Of a DNA stretch of 64,000 nucleotides, positions 1-8,355 are shown one piece after another. Each line of letters opens with the position of its first letter. Position 1 is the stretch's first letter. Made by a program: the position numbers and the translations under genes. The notes beneath the pieces are model-generated. The model searched no databases. It saw only the letters and a list, made by a program, of their open reading frames with translations, and was not told the origin of the DNA. This stretch comes from DASVTU01 sp036387415 (lineage in GTDB: Bacteria; Acidobacteriota; Blastocatellia; Pyrinomonadales; Pyrinomonadaceae), in contig DASVTU010000038.1 in assembly GCA_036387415.1 (NCBI GenBank), positions 21,925-85,924 of the forward strand, written 5' to 3'.

Positions 1-3000
1 GAGATAGCTCGGATAGGTGTTCGAAGGGTCTTCGGGGAAGAAGGCTTTGGTCGCTTTCGGCCCCGCGATGATTTGACCGGACGTGTTTTGCGTGTTGGCT
101 GGCACGTCAACAATCATGGCCGGGTCGCCGACCGCCCACGATGTCAGGAAAAACTCCTCGTAGAGACATTCGGGACAATCGTGGACGGGGCCGACGCCGA
201 GACGATTGGCTAAAACTTCGGAGCCGATGCCACCCGTGCCATAGTTAATGGCGAAGGCGTCGCGCACGCTGTGGAGCGTGTGCGAGAGAATCGGGTCTTC
301 AAAGAATTGTGGGAAGGCTTGCACGGCTTTTATCTCGTCGTGGTAGACGAGCGTGAACTCGCGGAAGGGCTGGTTGCGGTTGGGTTGCACGGGGAACGAT
401 TCGTACGTTCCGGGCGGAAACGCCCCGCGCGCAGGCCCCGTGATGATGGCGCGGAGGTCGTCGTGCACAATCTGATTGCCCTGCAGAATACGCAGGATGG
501 GCTGCCCCACGCGCGGGTGGCCTGCCGGATAGACGGCATCATAGTTGATGATGGGTTGGTTGTTGGGCGTGCGTCCGATGGTCGCCCATTCCATCTCCTG
601 ACGCGTGACCTGCGAGCGATACCACTCCGCGCCTTTGGGTTCGACGTTGACCATGCCGAACAGACCCATCGCCAGAGTGCCGCCGTCGCCTTCGCCGCCC
701 GTCGTCGCAGCGGTGCTGTAGAAAAGGTGGTTGCCTTCGCGCTCGGCGTCGTAGGTGTAGGTGATGGAGCCGCCGGGTTCGACGAGACTGTTCGTGTTGA
801 CGCCGACGTTGGAGCCGTCGTCATTGATGGAATTGACGAGTTGCAGGCCGACGACGTGGACGGAGGCGGCGCGCGTCTTCGGTTGATTGTCGTTCGCGCG
901 ATTCTGACCGAGAAGGTTCTGGAAGTTTATCTTCAACTTCTGCCCGACGTTCATGCGGAGCACAAGCGGGCGGGCGCGTTTGCCTTCGCGCAGGCGCACA
1001 TTGCCCGGCGCGAGACCGAGTGAAGAATTGATGGGGACGACATCGCGGCGGAGCGCATAAATCATGCCTGCTGGATTAAACGCGCCGTAGCGATTGTAGA
1101 AGAAGGCATAGTCGAGGGCGACGACATCCGCTTCGATGGTGTCGCCGACGACGGGCGTCGGGAGCGGCGTCGGTTGGGTTGTTGGCGTGGGCGTCGGCGT
1201 CGGGGTCGGCGCGGGGTTGTTGTTGACGATGGCCTGCCAGTGCGGTTCCTCGTCGAGCACGGTGTTATTCGTCAGACGCGTCTGCGCCGCGCCGTCGGTG
1301 TTCATGTAATAGATTTCGTGGTTGCTGTTGCGCGCGGAGGTGAAAGAGATTTTCGTCCCGTCGGGCGACCATGCGGCGTCGTCGTCGAGCGCGGTGTTGT
1401 TGGTCAGACGCAATTGTGCTGCGCCGTCCGAGTTCATCACGTAGATTTCGCGGTTGCCGTCGCGTTGCGCGGTGAAGGCGATGCGTCTGCCGTCGGGCGA
1501 CCAGAAGGGTTCTTCGTCGCCGCCCGAAGCGTTGGTCAGACGCGTGGGTTGCGTGCCGTCCGAGTTCATCACGTGAATCTCGTCGTCGCCGCTCGCATGA
1601 TGACGGTAGGCGATTTTCGAGCCGTCGGGCGACCAGGCGGGGTCGCGGTCGTTGGCGAAGAAGTTGGTGATGTTGGTGAGACCGAAGCCGTCAACGAAGA
1701 CGACGTAGATTTCGTAATTCCCATCACGATTGCTGGTGAAAGCAAGCTGTGTCCCGTCGGGCGACCATGCGGCGTCGTTGTCGTTGGCGGGGTTGTCTGT
1801 GAGACGCCGGAGGTTCGTGCCGTCGGCATTCATGAGATAGATTTCCTCGTTGCCGTCGCGCGTGGAGGTGAACGCAATCTGGGTTCCGTCGGGCGACCAC
1901 GCGGGGTCTGAATCGTTGGCGGCGTTATTGGTGAGACGCGTCTGCACCGTGCCGTCGGCGTTCATGGAATAGATTTCGTTGTTGCCGTCGCGTGCGGAGG
2001 TAAAGACGATTTTGCCGTTGGGTTTGAGCGTGGGAGACGCGGGGACTTTTTCGGAGTAGGTCGCCCAGCGGACGGCGGCGTCGAAGAGTTCCCAACCATT
2101 GTTGTTGAGGCTGGCCGCTGTGTCGGCAGACAGGTAGTAGCCGACGCGACGCCCCTTCGCCGTTGCGGAGACCATCACTGCACCGCGTTCGTAACCGAAG
2201 ATGGTCGCCCGGTTGGTGTTACCTGCGAGCGTCGCAACTTTGGCGGCGTTGACGTTAGGCTTGCCCCACGCGAACTGCTGTGGCGCAGAGACGACGCCGA
2301 CTGTTCCGGTGAATCCGGCGGCCAACGGATGATTCGGATTCGTAATCAGCACGCCCGACTCGCTCCCTGCGTAACCGTTGTCGGTTCCACTGACGGCTCC
2401 GGTCATGCCCATTTCGTCAAACAGAAACGCCTTTGAAATCATGACGGGCACAGTCACGTCGCGGAACTTCGTGTTGACATCGGCATTGGGAACGGTGTCA
2501 GGAATGTAGACGAGCGTTTTGTCGTTGGCGTCGGCGGTCGTGGTGCTCGCCGCGTTCTTGACGCGGACTTTGAAACCGAGATTGGAGAGACGCGAAATGA
2601 CGGCGTTCTCGGCGCTATTGAGCGTGACCGAGCCAGTCACGAAGAGGACGGTCGGCGGCTGAATCGCCCAGTTGATAGCGGCATCGAAGAGTGCCCAACC
2701 GTTGTTGTTGAGATAGGCCGCCGCGTCGCCCGTGAGAAAGAAACCGACCCGGCGCGCGGGCGCGTTCATGCCCACCATCGACGCGCCGCGCTCGTAGCCA
2801 TAAATCGTCGTCTTGTTGGAATCAGTCAGAACAGTCGCCACCTTCGCCGCGCTCAATGCGGGGCGTCCCCACGCGAACGACTGCGGGATGGTCGCCACCG
2901 TTACCGCACCCGCCGGAAAACCCGCCGCGAGGGGATGACTCGCGTCTGCGATGGCGAGTTGGGTCTGTCCGCCGAGGTTGTTGTAATCGGTGTCGAGGAC

Positions 3001-4242
3001 GTTGCCCGTCATCTGCATATCGTCAAAGAGTGCGGCGTCGGAGACGACCACAGGCACGCCGATGTCGCGCAACTTCGTGCCGACATCCGTTGCGGTAATC
3101 GTCTCTGAAACGAAGACGACCGACATGCCCACGGCGTCTGCGGTGTTCATGGATGCGCCGTCCTTCAACACGACTTTGTAGCCCAGACTTTCCAGACGCG
3201 ACTTGATAGCACCGTCGCTCGCGTTGAGCGCGGTCGAGCCGACCACCATCAACACCGATTTCGTCACCCAGTTAATCGCCGCATCAAAAAGCGCCCATCC
3301 ATCGTTGTTCAAAGCGGGCGGCGTATCTCCGAAAAGAAAGATGCCGACGCGTCGGGCGGGCGCGTCCAGACTAATCATCGACGCGCCGCGCTCGTAGCCG
3401 AAGACGCCGAATTGCTCCGGCTGATTCCGCAGACGCGCCACACGTTCCGCGCCCGCGCTCGGACGACCCCACGCGAAATGCTGCGGCGAATTCGTCACCG
3501 TCACTTCGCCTTTCAATCCGGCGGCGAGCGGATGCGTCGGGTCGTTAATCACCAGATTCGTCTGACTCATCGTGTTCGCCCAATCCACGGTTGATGTCGA
3601 ACCCGTCATCGCCATGTCGTCAAAGAGTGCGGCCTCCGCAACCACCACGGGCACGGTCACGTCGCGAAACTTCGTCAAGACGTGCTCGGAGTTGCACGTC
3701 TCGGAGATGTAGACGACGGCCTTGCCCGTCGCATCCGCTGTCGCTGCGCTCACGGCGTCTTTCAACGTCACCGCGTAGCCCAGAGTTTCCAGACGCAACT
3801 TGATGGCGCTGTCGCCGCCGTTGAGCGTCGTGGAACCGACGACCAGCAACGCCGCATCGGCAGGCGACTGCACGACGGCCAACGCCGACGACGTTGCTCC
3901 GGCGGCGGCTGCTAACGACGACGCACCAGCCGCTTCGTTTTCATCGTCAGCGGTCGTCTCGCCAACAGTTTTGTCAACCACTCTGTTAGCAGTTGCCTCC
4001 GCGGCGTTTCGCTCGTCGGACGGTTCGGCGGGTGTCGTCGCGTCGCCCGTGGCAGGCGGCGTGTTAGACGTTGATGCGTCGGCCACCGAGATGCCTTCGG
4101 TCACGATTCTTCTGGCCTGAGCCGTCCAGAGATTACACATCAACATGCAGAGCGTGAGGGCGAAGACCGAGGCGAACCGGAACGCGCCCGGCTCCTGCCT
4201 GAACGAATAGTTTTGATGGGCGCGAATTTTCGTATGACGCAT
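1..4242 (-). CDS. Giant secreted protein: three ~200-aa repeats, six PD40 repeats, multicopper-oxidase-like region (C-terminus beyond window)
   Basis: Open without a stop from ATG 4242 to the window edge (1414 codons seen). The start has AAGGAG 8 nt upstream. Residues 1-45 are basic then hydrophobic and end near WTAQA, so a signal peptide is likely. After a low-complexity Ala/Glu/Thr stretch come three repeats (about 129-325, 327-527, 529-735), each opening with a VVGSxxLN-like strand and ending with YERGA, RRVGxFL and LNNxGWxLFDAA motifs. I do not recognise this repeat beyond an alpha/beta, glutamine-amidotransferase-like look. Residues 739-1003 hold six PD40/TolB-like blades (WSPDGTxIxFTS, DGNxEIYxMNxDG), followed by a PTPTPTP linker. 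Residues 1031-1414 resemble the N-terminal cupredoxin of multicopper oxidases (GQKLKINFQNLLG, LFGMVNVEP). The usual HxHG and HSH copper ligands read SVHVVG and FYST, so this domain has lost ligands; any copper site would lie in the unseen C-terminus. Confidence 0.85.
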   Translation of the reverse strand, partial: MRHTKIRAHQNYSFRQEPGAFRFASVFALTLCMLMCNLWTAQARRIVTEGISVADASTSNTPPATGDATTPAEPSDERNAAEATANRVVDKTVGETTADDENEAAGASSLAAAAGATSSALAVVQSPADAALLVVGSTTLNGGDSAIKLRLETLGYAVTLKDAVSAATADATGKAVVYISETCNSEHVLTKFRDVTVPVVVAEAALFDDMAMTGSTSTVDWANTMSQTNLVINDPTHPLAAGLKGEVTVTNSPQHFAWGRPSAGAERVARLRNQPEQFGVFGYERGASMISLDAPARRVGIFLFGDTPPALNNDGWALFDAAINWVTKSVLMVVGSTALNASDGAIKSRLESLGYKVVLKDGASMNTADAVGMSVVFVSETITATDVGTKLRDIGVPVVVSDAALFDDMQMTGNVLDTDYNNLGGQTQLAIADASHPLAAGFPAGAVTVATIPQSFAWGRPALSAAKVATVLTDSNKTTIYGYERGASMVGMNAPARRVGFFLTGDAAAYLNNNGWALFDAAINWAIQPPTVLFVTGSVTLNSAENAVISRLSNLGFKVRVKNAASTTTADANDKTLVYIPDTVPNADVNTKFRDVTVPVMISKAFLFDEMGMTGAVSGTDNGYAGSESGVLITNPNHPLAAGFTGTVGVVSAPQQFAWGKPNVNAAKVATLAGNTNRATIFGYERGAVMVSATAKGRRVGYYLSADTAASLNNNGWELFDAAVRWATYSEKVPASPTLKPNGKIVFTSARDGNNEIYSMNADGTVQTRLTNNAANDSDPAWSPDGTQIAFTSTRDGNEEIYLMNADGTNLRRLTDNPANDNDAAWSPDGTQLAFTSNRDGNYEIYVVFVDGFGLTNITNFFANDRDPAWSPDGSKIAYRHHASGDDEIHVMNSDGTQPTRLTNASGGDEEPFWSPDGRRIAFTAQRDGNREIYVMNSDGAAQLRLTNNTALDDDAAWSPDGTKISFTSARNSNHEIYYMNTDGAAQTRLTNNTVLDEEPHWQAIVNNNPAPTPTPTPTPTTQPTPLPTPVVGDTIEADVVALDYAFFYNRYGAFNPAGMIYALRRDVVPINSSLGLAPGNVRLREGKRARPLVLRMNVGQKLKINFQNLLGQNRANDNQPKTRAASVHVVGLQLVNSINDDGSNVGVNTNSLVEPGGSITYTYDAEREGNHLFYSTAATTGGEGDGGTLAMGLFGMVNVEPKGAEWYRSQVTRQEMEWATIGRTPNNQPIINYDAVYPAGHPRVGQPILRILQGNQIVHDDLRAIITGPARGAFPPGTYESFPVQPNRNQPFREFTLVYHDEIKAVQAFPQFFEDPILSHTLHSVRDAFAINYGTGGIGSEVLANRLGVGPVHDCPECLYEEFFLTSWAVGDPAMIVDVPANTQNTSGQIIAGPKATKAFFPEDPSNTYPSYL

Positions 4243-4899
4243 AATCTTTACTCCTTGATGCGGGCATGGCAGACGCATTGCGGGTGCGAAAGTCTGCATC
4301 TTCCGGCGAGCGTGTCGCCGCCTGTCGAATAGGTTGAGGACGGTCGCAAGCGTCGTCTGAGGCGTCGCCGTCGAGCCGAACGTCGGGTACAAATCTCCCG
4401 TCCCGCCGGACGAATGCGGCGGGCTTCAAGCATCACTATTGTTTTCGGGTGCGGGTTAAAAGCCGCGTGTTAACCGGGTTTCAAATCGGAATCGAACAAA
4501 GCTAAAGCGACACTCCCGTCGGGCGTGAGTGGAAAAAGTGTCCGCGAGGTAGACTCAAACCTGTCGTCCTATGGGGGTTCGGGTGGGAACGGAAGAGGAA
4601 AGAGTGCTACAGCTAATTTTCAAATCAACTTTTGATTTTTGTGCAAAGCGAGTGGGGGAAGCCGCATCTTAGGACAGGTTTGTTGCGGCGCGAAGTCTTT
4701 TGTGATGAGCAGGATTTTTATCGTGACGAACTGGAAGCAACGCCATGCGGGAGGGCGTTCGGTTGGTAGACAGAGCCGCAAAGTTTCTTCGACACGTGAA
4801 GATTTTTCGCACGCTTTCGACGGGAAACTCGCGTTCGACTAACGCTTCTCTGACGAATTATACTCATCTGTATATAAACAATGGGCGGAAGGTGAAATC
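4243..4899. other. Divergent intergenic region, no gene supported
   Basis: This region separates two divergent secreted-protein genes. Short frames here (for example 4639-4842) show no family signature. Near the right end TATACT at 4859-4864 is a plausible -10 for the beta-helix gene, but no good -35 lies 16-18 nt upstream. A purine-rich GGAAGGTGA precedes ATG 4900. Confidence 0.4.
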
Positions 4900-6267
4900 A
4901 TGTTACGAACCATAATCTTTGTGTGCGCTTTGGCATTGCTAGTTGCGGCGGTTGGCTTCTCGGAAAGGCATGTGCCCGCCGCTTCGCATGCATCGACGGA
5001 GATGCTGGCAAGCGTTCAGAACGCGTCGCCGCATCCGACGCCGCGAGTCGATTTGAAGCCTTATCTACACGAACAGGGCGGCGAGGTCGTTAACGTCGCG
5101 GGACGAAACGATTCGGATTTGGGCGTCGCCATCAACGAAGCCGACGCCCGACTCGGCGCGCGACCCGGCAAGATTGTCGTACGGGGCGGCGGTTCCATCA
5201 AAACGCCCATCGTCGTTGCACATGACATCACTTTTCAGACGGGCGTCTATTCCTGCGAGACGAAGACGCCGTGGCAGGGCTGCATCCTGCTTAAAGACAA
5301 CGTGAAGGCCGAAGCGTCGGGCGAAGTGACGGTGCTTGAGCCGACACACATCGAAGGTGCCCAACCTGCCATCACCGTCTTTCAGTCTTACGCCGCCGCG
5401 CAGAGAAACGAGAATGCCAGCCAACGCATCACTGTCAAGGGCTTCCGCATACGCGGTCGTCAGAAGTTGATGGACGGCGGCGTGCGACAGTCCATCTCAT
5501 TCGGCAACTGCTCGAACTGCGCCGCGATAGACAACACGCTCGACAGTGTTACGTCCATCGGCATCCAGTTCGGCGGGTCAGCGGCGGGCGGCAACCACGC
5601 GAGAAACTGCGTGGCGACGGGCAACACGGTTATCGCATCGGTGGCAGCGGGTATCGCCGTCGTCAACGCTGCCGACGTGTGGATTTATGGCAATACGATT
5701 TTGCGTCCGAGTCGTGAGGGCGGCCCCGGCGGCGTCAGCGGCGTCGATATTGAGACGAACAATGTGGACGATTGGTGTGAAAATATCAAAATCTACAACA
5801 ACCGCATCGACTATCAGGGCGCGGCGCTCAAGTACGGCGCGGGTTCGGCGATACTCGCGCAGAACGTCTACAACAGCCCGCACTCCGGCGGCTTGCTAAT
5901 TGCCAACAACACCATCACGGGCGGCGCGCCCACGGTCGAAAATCACGGACTCTCAAACGGGATTTACTTCACAGGAGCGTTTCCCGGCGGGCTGGTCGTC
6001 AAAAACAGCGTCCGCACCGCGAAGCAACACGGGCTTTTGCTCTACGGCTCGCGCGGCGCGACCTTTCAAGATTTAGACCTCGATTCCTGCGGCGGCGGCG
6101 GCAATCCTGCCGTGCGAATCGTAGGCGGCGGCGGCAATCGTTTCATACGGCTCAAGATATACACGCCGCCGGGCGTCGAGGTGAATACGTGGCCTGTGAT
6201 ATGGGAGACTGAGGGTACGAAAGACAACATCTTCGAGGGCATCACCGTCGGCGTGGAGCGACGTTAG
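4900..6267 (+). CDS. Secreted right-handed parallel beta-helix repeat protein
   Basis: 455 residues. The N-terminus has a classic signal peptide (MLRTII followed by about 15 hydrophobic residues, processing expected around residue 28). From about residue 90 the sequence is a regular series of short turns rich in Asn, Gly and Val (for example NCAAIDNTLDSVTSIGIQFG, IYNNRIDY, LLIANNTITGG). This pattern is typical of PbH1 pectate-lyase-like beta-helix proteins. I see no catalytic signature that would tell a polysaccharide lyase or hydrolase from a purely binding protein. AGGTGA lies upstream of the ATG. It is monocistronic and divergent from the giant minus-strand secreted protein; nothing ties it to the downstream biosynthetic cluster. 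Confidence 0.85.
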   Translation: MLRTIIFVCALALLVAAVGFSERHVPAASHASTEMLASVQNASPHPTPRVDLKPYLHEQGGEVVNVAGRNDSDLGVAINEADARLGARPGKIVVRGGGSIKTPIVVAHDITFQTGVYSCETKTPWQGCILLKDNVKAEASGEVTVLEPTHIEGAQPAITVFQSYAAAQRNENASQRITVKGFRIRGRQKLMDGGVRQSISFGNCSNCAAIDNTLDSVTSIGIQFGGSAAGGNHARNCVATGNTVIASVAAGIAVVNAADVWIYGNTILRPSREGGPGGVSGVDIETNNVDDWCENIKIYNNRIDYQGAALKYGAGSAILAQNVYNSPHSGGLLIANNTITGGAPTVENHGLSNGIYFTGAFPGGLVVKNSVRTAKQHGLLLYGSRGATFQDLDLDSCGGGGNPAVRIVGGGGNRFIRLKIYTPPGVEVNTWPVIWETEGTKDNIFEGITVGVERR

Positions 6268-6946
6268 AGCGGTTGACGTTTGTCTGTAACCATTGATGCC
6301 AGGTTGAAATAGTGACCGCTCTCCCTCGCCCTGCCCGGACGTGCGCGACTCATTGAGCGACGATGAAAGCATCTGTGAACGCGCCTTCGTCGCCGCTGGA
6401 TTCAACGGTCGCCGTTTATAATTGATAAAAGCGCCGCGATTCCAGTTGGTACGCAGGTCTCCCTATGCGAGTAGGCTGTGGGTGCTGACGCGTATCTCGG
6501 AGAGTTGCACACGGACGTTGTAGAAAGACTTGTTATAGACGGGCGTCAGTGTACCGTAGCGTTCCTGCTCGCGGCGCGATACGGATTTGAAACCTTCCAT
6601 GCTCTCCCCATACTGTCATACTCCGTGTCCACGATTGACCACGGATTGGCTCAGTGCCCTCATAGAGAGCGTCGCGGACGCTTCGCCCCAATGCGTCGAA
6701 GCGTTGAAAGGATTCCATCTTCCGCGAGGCGTCGAGGTCTGTGAGGGTCGGCACTGTGTGAGATGAGAAGCAATGCCGCCGACATGACAAACCCGAACGT
6801 GAGAGTTTTACGGATGTGTCATGTGTAGAAGCGGCGCGCATATTGACATCCATATCTGACAGGCATATCGTGCCACGTCCGAACCTTGTCGAGTTTGGCG
6901 TGCGAAAGTTCCGTGCCCCGACGGCTGTTGCGCTCGTAGAGACCTG
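6268..6946. other. Intergenic region containing an RHS relic, otherwise no gene
   Basis: No intact gene is supported. An 8-bp inverted repeat (AGAGCGGT at 6266-6273, ACCGCTCT at 6315-6322) flanks the end of the beta-helix gene but has a 41-nt loop and no T tract. The middle holds the RHS relic listed separately. No clear promoter for the dioxygenase gene at 6947 was found. Confidence 0.4.
6560..6760 (-). pseudogene. Frameshifted remnant of an RHS/YD-repeat gene
   Basis: On the minus strand, 6760 to about 6639 reads in one frame as RKMESFQRFDALGRSVRDAL. At about 6638-6575 a different frame reads WSIVDTEYDSMGRAW followed by KVSNPYR. Both are hallmark YD/RHS segments (YDALGR, EYDSMGR, SNPYR). 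They follow one another in the expected order but in different frames, and a stop follows shortly after. This is best read as a decayed piece of an RHS gene like the intact one at 54726-57896. Confidence 0.6.
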
Positions 6947-7930
6947 ATGTTAAGTGACGAACAGCGAAATCTAGTTAAGTTTGACTATTTCCTGACCGCC
7001 AAATCCATTCCTCTGGTTATCAAACCGGCAGCGGAAGGCGTGCAGTTAAACTCCTGGGCTGCCGCCAATCGCGTGTGGATTGACCAACTACTGCTCGAAC
7101 ACCGCGCGCTTCTTTTCCGCGATTTCTCCATCCAAAACGCTGACGAGTTTGACGAGTTCATCAAAGCAACTTCGAGCGGCGACTTGATGGAGTATCGCGA
7201 CAGGTCTTCGCCGCGCCATGAGGTCGGGGAAAAGATTTACACGTCAACCGACTATCCGCACAACCACAGCATCTTTCTTCACAACGAAGGAACCTACTGG
7301 ATGCGTTGGCCGCAAAAAATCTACTTCTGCTGTGTGAAGGCTGCCGAGCGGGGAGGCGAAACGCCGATTGCCGACTGTCGCCGCATCTACCGAAACATTG
7401 ATGACGGAATCAAGGAGCGTTTTCGGGAGGTGATGTACGTCAGAAACTATAACGACGGTTTCGGACTTCCGTGGGAGACGGTCTTTCAGACAACGCAGAA
7501 GTCAGTGGTGGAAGATTATTGCCGTCGGAATCAAATCGAATATGAATGGAAGAGCGGGGAACGATTGCGTACCAGAGCCGTCAGACCGACGGTGGCGAAG
7601 CATCCACAGACGCGCGAACCCGTCTGGTTCAATCATGCGACGTTCTTTCATGTGACGACGCTTGAACCAATGCTCAGAGATGCCCTGCTGCAAGAGTTTG
7701 CAGAAGATGAGTTGCCTTATAACACTTACTATGGCGACGGCTCGCGCCTTGAACCGTCGGTGTTGGAAGAGTTGCGCGAAGCCTATGAAGCCGAGAAGGT
7801 CGTCTTCGATTGGCAAGAGGGCGACGTTTTGCTGTTAGACAACATGAGCGTGGCGCACGGGCGTCGCCCCTTCGCAGGAGAACGTAAGGTGCTCGTGGGA
7901 ATGGTCGAACCCGTCAGCCGCGAGCAATAA
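6947..7930 (+). CDS. TauD/TfdA-family Fe(II)/2-oxoglutarate-dependent oxygenase (SyrP-like)
   Basis: 327 residues, the usual length for the family. The SyrP/TauD pattern is clear: FLHNEGTYWMRWP supplies the first iron ligands (HxE type), followed by KIYFCCVKAAERGGETPIAD, a family signature. Near the C-terminus NMSVAHGRRPFAGERKVLVG supplies the distal His and the 2-oxoglutarate-binding Arg. In NRPS clusters such enzymes hydroxylate carrier-bound amino acids or acyl chains, for example beta-hydroxylation of Asp by SyrP. It lies 425 bp upstream of the fatty acyl-AMP ligase on the same strand, so a role in tailoring the lipopeptide is likely but inferred. The ATG at 6947 lacks a strong ribosome binding site. 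Confidence 0.85.
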   Translation: MLSDEQRNLVKFDYFLTAKSIPLVIKPAAEGVQLNSWAAANRVWIDQLLLEHRALLFRDFSIQNADEFDEFIKATSSGDLMEYRDRSSPRHEVGEKIYTSTDYPHNHSIFLHNEGTYWMRWPQKIYFCCVKAAERGGETPIADCRRIYRNIDDGIKERFREVMYVRNYNDGFGLPWETVFQTTQKSVVEDYCRRNQIEYEWKSGERLRTRAVRPTVAKHPQTREPVWFNHATFFHVTTLEPMLRDALLQEFAEDELPYNTYYGDGSRLEPSVLEELREAYEAEKVVFDWQEGDVLLLDNMSVAHGRRPFAGERKVLVGMVEPVSREQ

Positions 7931-8355
7931 GAGAGCTTCGATTTTATCCCTGTCCAACGTGGTTTCTTGTGCCGTTCTCCATCCGTATTGACATTATTCT
8001 CAAATCAAACTATGTTGCCTGCGTTGGGCAAACTATTTCTTTCTAACTCTTAAATTTGGTTGACGACGGTTGCAAACCCCGGAGACTATTGTTAACCACC
8101 TCACCGGGGCAGCACTCAGCCCATCTCATCGGCTGACTGTTTTCAAGTCCACAGATTCCAAGATTTGAGGGTTTACAGACCGGGGCGAGTTTTTATCCGA
8201 GGCGTCTGACGTAGAGGTTGTGGCCTGACAACTTTACAGACGACGTTTCAAAGTAAGACAACGTTCGGCTTTTTCTTTGCGGCTCACAACATGTGCCTCA
8301 TCTTCATTCAACAAAATGAGTTGGATTTGCCGTTAGCTTGAGATAGTAGTCCGTG
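7931..8355. other. Intergenic region upstream of the lipopeptide cluster
   Basis: No gene is seen. It contains the promoter listed at 7988-8016 and a CCCCGG (8077-8082) / CCGGGG (8104-8109) inverted repeat without a T tract. The predicted leader of the FAAL transcript would be about 330 nt, long enough for regulation, but no known riboswitch class is recognised. Confidence 0.4.
7988..8016 (+). promoter_or_regulatory. Sigma-70-like promoter upstream of the FAAL gene
   Basis: A perfect -35 TTGACA (7988-7993) is followed after 17 nt by TATGTT (8011-8016), a good -10. This would start transcription at about 8023 and could drive the 8356-14482 operon and possibly beyond. Confidence 0.55.

Noticed and set aside
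271..1911. Long plus-strand open frames (271-1023 and 1174-1911)
   Set aside because: They lie opposite the continuous minus-strand giant gene, whose translation has clear PD40 and cupredoxin motifs; the plus frames show only repetitive shadows.
4639..4842. 67-codon frame in the divergent intergenic region
   Set aside because: No ribosome site, no recognisable composition or motif.
8077..8109. CCCCGG/CCGGGG inverted repeat as terminator of the dioxygenase gene
   Set aside because: Only 6 bp, 21-nt loop, no T tract, and downstream of the FAAL promoter.
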